From the NCBI GenBank assembly GCA_963930655.1, contig OZ005619.1, positions 18,685,752-18,749,751 of the forward strand: a stretch of DNA of 64,000 bases, given 5' to 3'. This stretch comes from Myrica gale. Taxonomy: Eukaryota > Streptophyta > Magnoliopsida > Fagales > Myricaceae. The notes below the pieces were generated by a model that was given only the letters and a program-made list of their open reading frames with translations, searched no databases and was not told the DNA's origin. A program made the position numbers and the translations under genes. Shown piece by piece: positions 24,351 to 38,400 of the stretch; position 1 is the stretch's first letter, and each line of letters opens with the position of its first letter.

Positions 24351-27300
24351 GATATTCTTTCTGGATACAAGGTTGAATTGCATGGTATGACTGCCAACTT
24401 CTTTCTGTTTGTATGTGTTGTCACTTGTTTGATATCTCCATAACTATTCGTTTTCTTTGTATATTATAGACATAGTATCAGAATTTAACCGTCATCTGAT
24501 GTGTTATTAACATGCAGTTGATGTGGTTGTACATCTGTTAAGTGTTTCTGGGGTACCAGTCATTCTTCTCTTGCTTGCAAGAATTTTTTTTGAAAGGAAA
24601 ATTAAGGGTTTGGTTATTAATGGCATTGTTTATCTAATAAAGCTTGCATCAATTGGGACAAACTTTTTCTGGTTATACAATATCTCATTAGCTGGTGGAA
24701 TAATCTTTTACACCCCCTCCCCCTTGAGAAAAGGGCACCCCAACTCGTTACTGTATTATGTCTAAAGTTTTTGAGGCCTATCTAAAATCCCTCCAAAGTG
24801 TAAACTTCCATGTAATTGGTGTTCTTGATCTTTTCCAGAAAAGAAAAAGAAAAAATCTTAACACCTGCATCCTTCGATTGAAGTTTTATTTATTTATATA
24901 TCTGTGGATCAATGAGTGATTTGAAGAGTCAAAAAAAGCAAGTACGACACTTTTGAGGCTAAGTGGATGAACTTTCTAGGCCTTGCATAACATTTTCCTC
25001 GTCTAACAACCAAAAAGAGAGGCAGAGGGGAATATTTGCCTAAGAAGGTAGGTATTGGTTGGACAAACTAAGAATCTGGGCGTTGAAAGGAAACCTTTGA
25101 ACAGAGGAAACCACTGTAGTCCGACAATAACTTTAATCTGTCATTGCATCTCGCGGAACATCTTTTCATATATGGCCTCCCTGATCTTTTTTGCTTGCCA
25201 GCTAGGATCATGGAACTGGTTTTCCCTTACAATGCTATTAGCTATAACAGAGAGTTTGCATTTCTTGTACAATTGCCATGTTAGCTTGCGTTTTTAGTAT
25301 TTGTCATACCCTGTATTCATTATTCAGTCTCTTCACTGCTGTAGATCCATTATGGTTCCCACCCCAACCCACTAAACGTTCACCATAGACACAAATTCCT
25401 CTGTGAAAGTCTGTTTTGTCTATTGAGCTAATGTAATCTTCACTTCTTTGACACAGCCTTAACATTAGCCTTTGGCATCTAGATTTTTAGCTTTTACTTT
25501 TGCCCACATCTTTGTTTCCTTACATTTTAGGCAAAGGTTCATCTCGTTGCCAACTTCCGTCCGCTTTTATTAGCACCAGTTTCTTGACTCTATCACCATT
25601 AATTTTTTGGCATCCAATAACCTGTACTCCATGACTGATGTGTATGATTGGAGTTCGCAAGTGGGATATTCACTCGGCCGTATCTTTTCCATAGCTTATG
25701 ATACCCTAGCTACCCTTTTCTTTTACGTCTGTTCTTTGGGCTTACAAACTCTTTCATTCACTCCACATTGTCGTGGTTGCTGGCTGTCCACCGCAAAAGC
25801 ATTTTGCTGAAGTTATATATTCCCCCCGATACGCAGTTGGAACTTTTTTACTCTTGATTCAAAGTTTCGTGTTTGAAGAATTTTTCAAACTGGCTTTGAA
25901 GCTTTAAGTAGCACTCACTGCGGTAGATGAACTCGCCAAATGGGTTTTTTTTTTGTCAGATGATGGTAAATGGTAAACTTATAGATGACTTCCTATGAGG
26001 AAAAAGAGTATAGAAATATAACTCTGAAGGCATTCTTTTGGCGGTCAGAAGTTAATATCTTTATACTTCAACTACTGTTTTCCTAGAAGCACCAAAGGTT
26101 AAGAGCTCTAACGAAGGACAGATTGCAGAGCCCATGTGAGCCTGCAACTCGTCCTAGCCAAGTGGGTAGAATCTTAATAAATGACCCTCCTCGAACTGCA
26201 TCTTCCACTACTGCCATTGAACTCTGCGAGGAGGCCCATCAGGTGCCTCATTTGACACCGTCAACGTAAATGGCAATGGCTTTGCGTGGCTCTACTCGAG
26301 TCATTCCTTAAAGAAACCTTTAGAGACAAAAGAGATGTAAAACGAAATACCCAATAGGCCTCTGCAAGTAAAGCATTCAGCACAAGAAGCTTAACTTTGC
26401 GTTAAGTATATGAGTTACGTAAATCTGATGCGTGCCACGAAAGGCATGGGTGTAATGAAGGCATACAGTCCTTTCGTCAAAAACAGAGCAAGAAAGCCAT
26501 TTTGTTTAGGTCCTTTGTCTCCATTCAAATGCCCTTTTTACAGGTAAAGTGAACAGTTCAAAGGGATAAAAGAAAACTAAAGGGGGGAAAAGCAACAAGA
26601 GTTTCAATCACGGTTTAGGCTTTTAAGAAGGAAGACAATAATTTGGTTACAAAAGTATGGGGGTCCAATTTCCAAACGTAGTAGACTCAAGAGCCCTAGT
26701 TGCGTGATTCGTCTTGCATCCATTAGGGCTAGTTTCCAGAAACTCTAATCGCTGTTAAAGTAGGACACGATTCAATTGCAAGGGCTTCTAGCCTTTATAT
26801 GTGTTGCCTGATCCCACTTGAATGGCTACTTTCTTTGTAAAAGCCCATGCCCAGAAACTTCTTAAAACTTTGTTTAGTCAGTTACTACCCATGGATATTT
26901 CACTAAAGGACAGCTAATTGGTCAGATTTATCATCTTCCATATACTGTTCGGATGAAAGGACTTCTTTGGCAGTCTGCAGAGGCGACGGATTCTTTTTCT
27001 AATTTTGCTATTTATTGCCCAAATAGCACCAATAATGCTCTTCAATCGAGCCAACTTTTATCCCAATTCGCAACTCCACTTTTTCAAAAGAATTTTACCC
27101 TAATTCTGATAGCAATGAAAATCAGAGAAAAGAGATGTAGGATTCAAGCATAAAATGTTCTCTCTTATTTCTGATGCGTCGAAATGGTTGTTTGCCGCTT
27201 GGAGGTTAGTAGAAAAGGAACATTCAAAATTCAACTACTGATAAATTTCAATGAATTGAAAGAGAGGTACAATTATAAGTGCTGATTCTCTGTCTCTCTC

Positions 27301-29481
27301 ATAAAACATGCTAGATTGTATCGAAGGATGTTTGACCCGATAACTTAATCCTTTTATATAATATAGAAAACTGATAAGGTACTACATCAGTTTTTCACAT
27401 TCGTCAGCTCAGTTTTTACAGGTACGATGGAAGAATCTAAATCCCCATCGATGGTCCTTATTTTGTAACCATTTTGTGGTGCGTGAGAGAGAGAGGGAGA
27501 AAGAATATTCACTTGCAGTGTCAAAATGAGGCAGAGGGTTTCATCCCTATCAATTCCTCTTTTAAAAAAAGAAACGTACTTCAAAAAGAGTTTAGTTACT
27601 AAAAGCCTTGAGAAACGTATTAATCTCAGAGCCTCTCTCTTTTGTCCCCACATAAATCGGACAATTAATAGACTAAAAGCCTTGAAAGTTGCCCCAAAAG
27701 ATTAACAGTACCTAAGAAGTTTTGAATTCGAGAGTCCGAGACTTTCGAATGAGCGAACCACCAAGGTTCTTATGTCTTAACCACTAGGTCATTCCCTTGG
27801 AGACCGTGTTAGTGTAATTTATTTACTATTTGCAATTTATTTCAACATCTTCTGAACTGTTTTGCTTTAGAAAATACATTCAGTGCCATAGATAACTACA
27901 AGGCCACCACCACATTAACTACAATCCTTCTTGGTTATGGTAGCGAACCAGTGAACTCATACATTATGGAATACATTTAAAGTGTGTACGTATGCTTCAG
28001 TTTATATCTGCAAATCAAAAATCCATTGCAAGAATGATGTATCAACTCAAATCCAATGGTTTAAATGTACATTAAAGTGTTTTTCTTTTCTTTTCTGAGA
28101 GTACATTAAAGTCTTCACCTGAAAGAACCAAGGTGGGTAAAATCTTAGGCACATTTTCAGTGCAGGGACAAAGTTAGGTAACTCTTGGGACAAAGGATGT
28201 TTTACCGGAGGTTGTTGCTCCAATAATGTTGTGTAATAGTTTTGTCTGTTATAAACATCTTCTTGCTTGCAGAACAGAGAAACAAAAAAGTTCATTCAGT
28301 CTCTGGCGCATGGACTACAAGAAGTTCCTTGATTTCAGTTGAGTCACTATGTTTGTGCAGAAGCTAATACGATACGCTGACTGGTTTATTAATTATTAGA
28401 AATAACAGCACCACTTCTTCTCAAATTTTCTATTTACATATTTCTTAAGGGGCCGGATTCAAAAAAAAAAAAAACAGAGAGACAAGAGGGTGGGAGAGGG
28501 GAGGAAAAGCATGATTCATGAAGGGCCAACTGGGTGTGGGGAGCGTGATGGAAAAGGTTTTTGGCAGCTCAGATATACTCATTTTGAGGGGGAGAATAGT
28601 AATTTTATATACCTAAAAAAATGGAAGCCACCTAGGCCCCAATAAATGGCAGTATTTATTGTAGCACCCAAATTGGGGAGAAAATTCTGACATAATTCTT
28701 TCAAATCTGCTGATAGTAATTAACAAAGGATCAAAAACCAAATCTGAAACTCTCTCCATGACCATTTACTATGAGCTTTTTCACCTCTCTGATCTCACCA
28801 TCGGGGTGAATGGTGAAGCCAAGCCACTAGCCCACACTGACCTTTAGTTAGATGCTTTAAGTCAGGCCAAAATGAACCGACACTGCTGTTCGGTTGCCTT
28901 CGGGATTTTTTTTGAATTCGTGGTAAAAAAAAAATTTTACAATCAAACATTATTTTTAACGTCACACACAAATATGACAACAAACATGAGTAAGTCCACT
29001 GCTCACAACACGATCTCAAAGTGCAGCGGTTAAAATACCAATAAAAAAAATAGCTTAAACAAGCTGTGTTTGAAGCCTTAAGAGCACCGTTCTCTCTGCT
29101 AGACTCCATTACCTATTCGCTTTAGACTCTCTCGCTCACCCTGAAATAGAGGAAGCAAGAGTCACCCAGCGGAGTTTAATGTACACCCACCATCTCTGAA
29201 CCCCTCTCTCTCTCCCTCTCCCTCTCCCTCTCTTTTCAAGAGTCAGCCTTGTTGTTGGGTCGTCAACTTCCTCTGCTTAGAGACTCAGAACCATTTGTTT
29301 ACTCTCATTTTCTATGTGTTTGTCTGGGAAGCACTCAAAAGCAAGGACAGAGGAGAACCCCTCAGCTGTGCATTTTTAATTGACTCTCTTTGTTTTAGTT
29401 CCCTCTGTTTACCAGATCTACTAGCAACCCGTTTCTCTGTCCATTCTTGTACCGTTCTGTTGAATCATTTGAGTGGAAGCT
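24351..29481. other. Intergenic region between the LUL and HIPP genes
   Basis: No coding sequence is recognisable in about 5 kb. The first part is likely the 3' UTR of the LUL gene, and the last few hundred bases the promoter and 5' UTR of the HIPP gene, with a CT-rich stretch at 29203-29234. A SINE-like sequence is listed separately. Confidence 0.5.
27715..27812 (-). mobile_element. SINE-like fragment related to the copy at 22388
   Basis: On the minus strand the sequence CCAAGGGAATGACC is followed by TAGTGGTTAAG (box A-like, 27776-27792), then ACATAAGAACCTTGG and GGTTCGC (27753-27759). The order of phrases follows the SINE in the LUL intron. Box B is degenerate and no target duplication was found. 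Confidence 0.4.
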
Positions 29482-31404
29482 ATGAGTAAAGAAGAGTTTT
29501 TGAAGATCCAGGTACTCTTCACTCTCAACCATTATGCCATCTTGAGTACTTGTTCCTTTCCTTCAAGAACATTGCTTCATTGTGAGAAGAAAAAAGATGA
29601 AGTTTTCTCTTTCTTACCTGTTCTATACTTCTATGTTTTTTTAAAAAAAAAATTTGCATTGCGCACTACTCCTGTATGTGTGTGGTTATTTCTTGAAACA
29701 AGCTTGGTATATTTTCCTTGTGAATGATATTTTATCTTTATTCTATATTTGCGCTTTGGGTTGCTTGTGCATGCAGAAAAGTGTGCTCAAAGTGAACATA
29801 CACTGTGATGGATGTAAGCAGGAAGTGAAGAAAATCTTGCAAAAAATTGATGGTATTATTTCTTATTCTGACACCCCTCTTTTTTCCTCTTCTCTTCTAC
29901 TCATCAGAGCTCTTAACCTTTTCTCGTACTGAATTTAATTTTAGTGCCTATTTTTTTTTTTGCTTTTCTTCTCTCGACGAAACTGCAAATTATTTTGTTC
30001 TGAATGAAATTATTTTGCTTCGAATTCATGGGTTAGTTCCTTTATAATCTGCTAGGCGTTTGCACTACCCACATAGATGCAGAACAGGGGAAGGTGACAG
30101 TCACTGGAAATGTAGACCCTTCGGTTCTCATCAAGAAGCTTGCGAAATCTGGAAAACATGCAGAGGTCTGGGGTGCTCCGAAGGCTAACAACATCAACAA
30201 TCAGAACCACCTGGCCAATCAGTTCAAGAACATGCAAATTGACAATGCCAAAGGTGGGAACAACAAAGGTCAGAAGGGAGGTAACAACCAGCCGAAAGGT
30301 GGACAGCCGAACCAGCAACAACCGAGCCAACAACAACTTCAGCAACTTCAGCTTCAGCAACTTCAACAGCTTCAGCAGCTTCAACAAATGAAAGAGTTCC
30401 AAGGGATGAAGCTGCCCCAATTCAAGGACATGAAAATGCCCACCAAGGATCAGAACCCCAACCAGAAGGCTGTGAGGTTCGAGTTGCCAGAGGATGATGA
30501 CGAGTTTGATGACGATTATGATGATCTTGACGATGATGACTACGACGATGACGACTTTGAGGATGAGATGGATGATCCCCAGCATCCTCACAACTATAAG
30601 ATGAAGGCCATGATGGCTAATGCTCAGAAGCCTAACATGATGATGAATGGTATGATGAATGGAAATAACCCACAGCTAATGAATGCCCAGAAGGCAGGGA
30701 ATGGTGGGGGTAATGGGAAAAAAGGCGGTGGTGGTGTGGCAACTGTGCCAATTCAGGTGAATGGCATGGGTGGTGGAAACAATGATGGTAAGAATGGTAA
30801 CGGGGGAAAGAAAGGAGGCGGCGGCGGCGGAGGTAACAACCAGAATCAAGGTGGGGGTGGTAAAAATGGCGGTGGCATACCCGCAGACGCTAAGAACGGT
30901 AACCCTGTTGGCGGGGGAAATAACAAAAATGGTCCCGGTGGTGGTAATGGTGGGGCTCATGCAATCAACAATCTAGCGATGCACAACCTGGGTGGCCCTC
31001 GTGCTATGGCTGGAGATAATGTGGGTCATATGGGCAACATGAACATGCCAATGGGCCAAATGGGCAACATGCCTATGGGTCAAATGGGTAATATCCCAGC
31101 CGTCCGAGGCCTTCCGGCTGCCTCCATGAACGGCGGCGGCGGTGGGTATTTTCATGGAGCTGGCCCGGAAATGATGCCTGGCAACCCATACCAGCAACAG
31201 CAGTACTTGGCAGCTGTGATGAACCAGCAGCGTGCGATGGGGAACGACAGGTTCCAGCCCATGATGTATGCCAGGCCCCCTCCAGCAGTAAATTACATGC
31301 CACCATACCCTCACCCGTACCCACACCCTCACCCGCCTCAGCCTGACACATCATACACCCACTTCTTTAGTGATGAGAACACCTCGAGTTGTAATGTCAT
31401 GTGA
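29482..31404 (+). CDS. Heavy-metal-associated isoprenylated plant protein (HIPP), large type
   Basis: Three exons: 29482-29511, 29777-29852 and 30056-31404, in phase, giving 484 residues. An N-terminal HMA domain (about residues 9-75) has the metal-binding motif C20-D-G-C23 in [14 protein letters not shown] and the typical [21 protein letters not shown] Gln-rich stretch with repeated QLQQ follows, then an acidic run of Asp residues near residue 150, a long Asn/Gly/Lys-rich region, a Met/Gly-rich segment and a Pro/His-rich region. The C-terminus is CNVM, a CaaX farnesylation signal. By family, such proteins bind Cu, Zn or Cd and attach to membranes or enter the nucleus. It resembles the HIPP32-34 group of Arabidopsis; which member is orthologous I cannot tell. 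Confidence 0.95.
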
Positions 31405-31788
31405 AAATCGGCCCATAGATGTTGCTGCTGTGTGTCAACTTGCTTTAGTTTCCGGTGGTCCTGGTGGTGGAGCTGGCGGTTCGTTTTACAGTTGGGAGGA
31501 CGCCATATTATACTTGGAAATGGGTTTTCCAATCTATTTCTAGTTTAATTTTCCCCTTTTTTCGCCCCTTTAATTTCCTTTTAATCCCGAGTTGAATTTA
31601 GGGTTTCTAATCATAGGGACTATTTATAGATAGACGATAATTAAAAGCTTTTTTAGGGAGAATGAGATGTAAGTTGGGCGTTGGCGGTGGGCTTTTTCTT
31701 TATGAGAATGTTTATATATGTTTATATTTTTGCAAACAAAAATAAGATGAACAAGAAAGGAGGAGAATGGGATTTAACAAAGAAAGGC

Positions 31789-31791
<3 letters not shown>

Positions 31792-31824
<33 letters not shown>
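31792..31824. repeat. (CT)n microsatellite
   Basis: An uninterrupted TC-dinucleotide run about 390 bp downstream of the HIPP stop codon. Confidence 0.95.
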
Positions 31825-31827
<3 letters not shown>

Positions 31828-34800
31828 GTTTCTCCCTTCAAAGTAAGTGCCAGCCTCTCTCCTCTTTCCTTTACATAAATCATAGTTCTTCATATGCCTC
31901 TCATTTTCATACCATATTTTAATGTTTTGGCGCATGATAGTCCTTCCACAAGGCTCTTGTGCTGTGCTCTTAATCTTCCATACTATATATTATACATCCT
32001 ATGGCTATGAGTTGGGTTTATTGGAGGATTGGGAGCTGAGGTCCCACCAACTCTGTGCAGTGTGTTTGGTCACGGCCTGACATACCCACATCGTGAAATC
32101 TAATTAATGGAAAGGCTGGAAGCGGGCATTGGGAGGAGTTAGAGTATGGTTTATTATTATTGGTTGGCTGCTCACGTACATTTTTGGTTTGTACACTCCC
32201 CCCATTCGGCACTCAGTGAGTTAGTCAGAGCAGTGGCACACTTGCAGTAGAAGCCAAATCCCTGTTTATCACAAGGGAGGAGGAAACGCATACGGCATAC
32301 CCGTAGCCGTAGAACATGTTGGACAATGACGAGCTAACTCCTTTTCTTTTGTTTCAAAAACCTAACGGCGTTGACACTTTTTGACACGAATTCTGGTAAG
32401 CGTATCGTCTTATTATAAATGGGGAAGGGCATCACGGTAGCAGAAATCCAGAGAGATGGAGAGAGAGAAAGAATCCGAGGGACTCTACCACCCAACATCT
32501 GCTGCTGGATTTGTCACATGATGATCATCATGATCTGGGGAGCGGTCATCAAAACTCCATCACCTGTCTAATCAGACAGTGATTGTGTGTGGGTCCCTAA
32601 TACCATTTCCCCGTTGTCTCAGCTTTCGATTCCCTACGAAGTGAAACACGGTGAGATGCATTTTTACGATCAGTTCTCAACCAGAGGTCCAGAAGACTGG
32701 TTCTGTCCAGTTGGGTTTTAAAGCTTTATTTTTTTTTATAGATTTTAAAGCTTTTGTTGAGAATGCAAGTGATCTTTGGATATTTGCTTACGCCAACTTG
32801 TATTTCAGAGTCTAGAGGGCTGTACGGGTTCTGAGGAGCTGAGACTCATTTAATGTTGGCAGCTCGAGATCCGAAATTTGCTACTGAAGGTGTTTGGCTA
32901 CGGATCTCGCTTTGCTCGATTAGTGCACTAATATTCCCCTGCTGGTTTTAGGCCAGGCCTATCTTCCATCAGAATTGTTCACGAGGCTTCTGTTCCAACA
33001 GTCTATCCTTATTTTTTTTAGTGTTAAAATTTTATTGTATTAAATGTGATAAAAACAATAGAGGTAATTTTTAATATTTATTATAATAAAAATAAGAATA
33101 CGATTAAAGAATCGTTTAAAATTTTTCCTAACAAACGAAACCTTAATCTTCATACCTAAACATGCCACGTCCATGCCTGATGCCACGTGGGAGGATGAGG
33201 CTGAGGATTTTGACGGGCAGGTGAGGAATCACATGGGAATGAGAGAGTTTTGGGGGTTGTGGGTGTTTTTTTTTTTGGAGATACATGGGGGGCGCAAAGT
33301 CACACAAACCTAATAAATAATACAGTGCAAGCTTATAAGTTAGTACATGAAAACGATGCTACGGGAATCCTTCTTACCTCTATACGAAACCCCAAAAACA
33401 AAAGAAATCTATCTTTGGGGTATATGACAGTAATGTCTCATAGATGTTTGAAAAGTCAAGAAGTTTTTGGCAGCAATAAAATCGTCTCACACTCTTCTCA
33501 CCACCAATGGGCAGCCACTATGACAGTAATCTTATAGTTATATTTCTTTATCCTGGTGTTTGTTCGTTTTCCAGTATTTTTAATTGAGTTTCATTTGTGA
33601 GCTGTTTTTTAGCTTTTGGGCATGAACTTTAACCCTATATATCAGGGAGAAAATGCAGGGAATCTAAGAGAAAGCTGGTCTTAATCAGTTTGAGAGAGTG
33701 CAGAAGCAGGAAGAGTGAGGTAGGTTAATCATGAGTAAGATGACAAGAACTCGTAGTAGTACTCTTGTTTCACTTTTTCTTTCGTTTTTCCCGGTCCCTT
33801 AATTTTGACCATATGAGCTTTTCACACGGGCCCTACTGTTGCACTCTTGCCTCCGCTTGATAGTGCAGCCCTAATTATACCGTTATAAAAACTTTAGAAT
33901 TTAAAATATGTTATGAATATTTAGATGATACTTAAATTTTATTAATATTTATGCAAAAATTATAGAATTGTATTAATATTTGTAAAAAAATAATAATATT
34001 AAATTATATTGATATTTGTGTGAAGTAACGTTAAGATTATAATTTTAAAAGATTGTATTCAAATTCTATAAAATTCATCGAAACCAATATGCCCCAGTAT
34101 TCCCACCGGCTTATGCTGCCATAGTGTCATGTCAACCAGAATTAGCACCTATCAGCCATTTATGCTATAAATACCTTCAGTCTAATCAAAGACCAACAAA
34201 CGAGCTGCAAAATTACAAAGCTCTTTCGGAAAATGTGAGGAATTCTTGAAGCTCTTGCATGCATAGCAGCAAAGAGGTGAGGAAAGGTTGCCAAGAACGC
34301 TGAACATAGGAAATATCAAAGGGAACCACACATCTTGTCCGTCGACTGTTATATTTGATCCAACATCGTTAAAATGTCTACCGTGGAATCATCCTCACAA
34401 GTCACAACCAAAACAAACGTACGCACATTCATGCAAACCTGTCAGAATTTTGAAGTTTTGAACAGGAACAGAAATTTGAAGGTCTGAAACGCCAAAGCAT
34501 AAGGAGACAAAAAGAGCTGTAATACTAGAGCTGTCTTCAACTTGTAGAAACGCCGCCTGAGCATACCTTCACTGTCTTCCTAAACAACTCTTTACATAAA
34601 GATCTTACTCTATCAGATGATTATCTTTTTAATTATCTATTTTTCAAATCTTAGAGATTCTGCTTGCTGCTGCTTATTGATATTTTTTTCGGAAAAAAAA
34701 AAATTATAGTCCTCTTAGATAATAACCAGAGGTATCATATATCAGTATTCGAGCTCCGGCTGATAGTTCCAACAGTGTCCGCTGGCCAAGGTGGGTAGGC

Positions 34801-35206
34801 CCACTTGTTCTTTTGTTTTGGTTCGTTCCAGAGAGAAGGATTCGTGATTCACTGTTGGATGGGGCCCGCAAATTATCGCAAATAGAAAAACAGAGAAGGC
34901 TGACAGTTTGAACTGGGAGTAGACTTTTAACGGACGCGACAGACGCCGTCAAAACACCGATAGAAAAGTTAGGCGGTAGTAGCAATAATTACGCGTTCGG
35001 AAATTCGTACCATCGAACGATTAAAACAAATCCTCCAGCTTCCATCGAACGGCGGGAGAGCGTTGATTCTTCTCTGTTAGCACGCCTACGATTTTGCCGT
35101 GTCCCTTCAATTGTCTTTTGAGCATATGCTCGTGTAGAATGCAGATCGAGAAATATATTTTTGGGTAAAGACAGTAGGCTTAGAACCAAAAAAAAAAATG
35201 ACAGGA

Positions 35207-35430
35207 GGGTGATCTTCGTTCAGAAGAAAATCGTAGGATTTATAAAATTGTAAAGATTTAAGTGATGGTAAAGGTCTATTGATATGCGTGCATAAATTAT
35301 TAAAAATGATTTATATTTTTAAAAAATAATAATAAAGTGTTGTATTAGAATACCTACGTTTTATGATGTTTGACATGTAAATATAAAATTAGGATATAAA
35401 TACTAAAAAAATACTCAACCGAACATACCC
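35207..35430. repeat. MITE, TGTTCG family
   Basis: It starts GGGTGATCTTCGTTCAGA and ends ACCGAACATACCC, matching the termini of the copies at 42622 and 46578 (GGGTGATGTTCGTTTTG...CGAACATACCC). The interior shares GTAGGATTTATA but is diverged. Confidence 0.55.
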
Positions 35431-38400
35431 TAAAAAATAAATTGAAACATTAAAAAGCACTAAATTACAGAAACAATTCAGAAAGAATTTGGACTTGTGT
35501 GGTTAAAATGCAGTCTTAAAATTTATTTCTCATGGAAATTATATCGAAGTCAACTGAAATAGTGAGAGTCGGAGGGGGACGGGCTCTACGTTAACTCTTC
35601 AAAATTTAACCTATAATAAAATTGGGTCAAGTTCATCCGAAAAATCTAAAATATGCATGTGGTTATGGTCAATAAGTTACCAATTTTGCCGCATGAAGGC
35701 TCCCTCCTTATTATCCTTGGCAGCCTTGAAATTCAAAGTGCAGGTAAAATCATCAAATTGGCCCAAGCAATAACCATAGTGGAGTTGAAGTTTCACCATG
35801 CCATCTCGCTTGTTTCCCACTAGTCTAGACCTAAATGATGCCTAGAGAGGCCGTCACTTTCCAATTCTCCTTTTGCTCGCGCTCAAACGAAACCTGGTAA
35901 TCAACATTCCATATATACCGCCACACTAAAAAGTATGAGAAACTACGTACTTTCTATAAGACAGAAACTGGTTTATTTCAGCAGGCTATAGGGCTGCTCG
36001 AGTGGTACGACAGCGCATGAGTGAAGTCCAAATTAGAGTCAAAACTTTTAGATCTTAGAGGTAAAATAATGCAATGCAGAAGCTGAGGAAGGACAAAAAT
36101 AATAGAAGTGCACTCCAATATCTATCTACTGCGTGCCCACTACTAATAAGTTAGGTTTTAAAAAGTAGGGCTGCTACATGATAATTAAACAGTAGTCGAA
36201 TGTGGGCAGTGGGCACAGTTACAGGTCCACTATAGCGCAAAAAATACGGCAACTTGTCGGCTAAGAGTGGAGTGACAATTGAGTGAGTCTTATGAAGTTA
36301 GAATTCCTTCGTAACTTTTTTATTTTTCAAATAGGACATTATAGTATAATAGAGACTTGTTTTCATCAAATTCATGCCATAGCCAGCTAGCTTGGCTACC
36401 ACCAGATGTTGATGTTCGGTCCACATCGTATACATATACATATCAACTTTATAATAGAGGATCTCCTGTTTTATATTTGACTATTTGCAAACGTGATAGA
36501 CCCGAGGATCACGGGACCAGAATTTTCGATCTTCCCTCCTTCCGTACGTTCAATATTTTGATCTTATTATGATAATCACGAGTTCAAAGATTTGAGAGCA
36601 GAAGCAGGGCAATATCTTTTGTTTGTATTCTTCAGGCTTTTTCTAATAATATTTAACCAGAATTTTCTACTTTCCATATATTTTCAGATACATAATGATC
36701 ATCATCAGCCCCAGATGCATCTTGGGTGTTTGATCCTGCAGCCTTATAGGGCTAAAGATTTGCATTGTGAGTACAAATAATATTCTTCTTTTGCAACAGA
36801 AGGACAGATTATCCATTTGTGTCTATAATTCATGAGGAGTAATTAGGAGAAAGCCTGAGATCACTCGCTGATCTTTAGCTTGCGCTCCTTTGAGGATTCA
36901 TTGAATAGATGGGTAGATTTTGACTCAAGGAAAGGGCTTTTCTATGACTTGACATTTAGTGGACGTCGTCTTCGTTCATTTTATGCAGTCCAGAAGGGGT
37001 GGGGAGCGGGTGTTGACCCTAGTTGCTCCTGTTAGTGTTACGTGTTTTAAAATGGTAGGCCTTTAGTGGAGACTGCTACCTCCTGTGCATAACAGGGCTC
37101 CAACCCATTTGCCAACCACTTGCCTCTTTTGTTTTTGACAATTACTTGGTGCCTAATTGGTGAATGGGACCTTATTGACAATCTTCCCCGAAGAATTGCG
37201 AGTTGCGTCAGGTGGATTTGTCTTACTTTTTCCAAGTTTTTAAACCTACATAAATCATGCATATAATGTTTATTTATATAAGTGCTTTTATTTTTTAAAT
37301 TTTATCAAAATTTTGTGTTGGGGGTTAAAAACGAAGTGATATTAGAATTAATAAATAAATAATAAAAATAAAAGTATAATTGATAAAAAAATTATATTAA
37401 AATTTTAAGTTACCAAACCATATGTCCAATGCATGCAAGTAATTTTCTGATTGTTTTTTACTTTAATATTGACGAAGAATTGATTACGTTGCCTGGCCAT
37501 GCAAGTAGTTTCTTCTTCCTTAAGAAACACCAGAACTCCAGAAGAATGAATTGCCCAACGAGCTAAGCGGGGCTTGTCGCAGAAGCAGAGGTTTAAGCAT
37601 TCTATTCTAAAGACAGCAAATTGGTCTGGTTCGGTAGAATCATTTCTTTGTGTTGTCTTAAAAGTTTTGATTAATCTCAAAGCAACCCAAATCACAAAAG
37701 CTCATGATGATGATCATAAGCTGTTCATTTCTTGACTTTTTCAGTAAGGGGTATGTTTATTCACGTGCCTTCAGATTTCGAAAGATACCATGTGAACAAA
37801 TAATCACGCTTACTTTGATAAAAGACACGACCAACTAACTCCCTTGAACAAGAATGGAATCATCACTGGTTTCTACCTTTTCCCCTTCTCTTTGCTTTCA
37901 GCTTTTCCTCTCTCTGTTCTCGTTTCTGTTTGTTTCACATTTTTTCTGCTCGAGGAGAAAACCCCTACTTTAATGTTCATATTGTGGACAAAAGCAACCA
38001 CGAGTCACAGTTGTTTTTCCCTTTTTAAACATCTTTTAGTGCTTTTATGACAGGTCAAATTCTTGAATCGTACTCCATTCCCTGTCTCCTACAATCATCT
38101 TTTTTTGCGTTACAATTGCTCTTTGAAACTATTTTGTCTTTTATGTGAGATTAAAGAACCATCTCTGCTCATCTATCTTTAAATCCAAGCAAGATTTTCC
38201 TTCTAAAAACACTGGCCCATCAGCCACTAGCAGCATTGCATTTGCAGGCTCCCTCCCCCACAACATTAGTGTGTTTATGATCCCATAATTTGATTCACGT
38301 TCTTCTAAATACAAATTTCAAACGCTCTAGTTTCGAATTCATTTTTAGAACAGAGTTCTAATTTGGAATTAGTAAAGAATCAGATACTAAAGTCCAAAGT

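Noticed and set aside
30052-30591. 179-codon minus-strand frame rich in Leu, Val and Ile
   Set aside because: An antisense shadow of the Gln- and Asp-rich region of the HIPP gene.
32220-32960. Possible microRNA precursor or short transcript after a TATA-like motif
   Set aside because: No mature sequence of a well-known plant microRNA family and no convincing long hairpin were found by eye.
35985-36060. SINE-like phrase GGGCTGCTCGAGTGGTACG
   Set aside because: It has a faint box A but no convincing box B, tail or target duplication.
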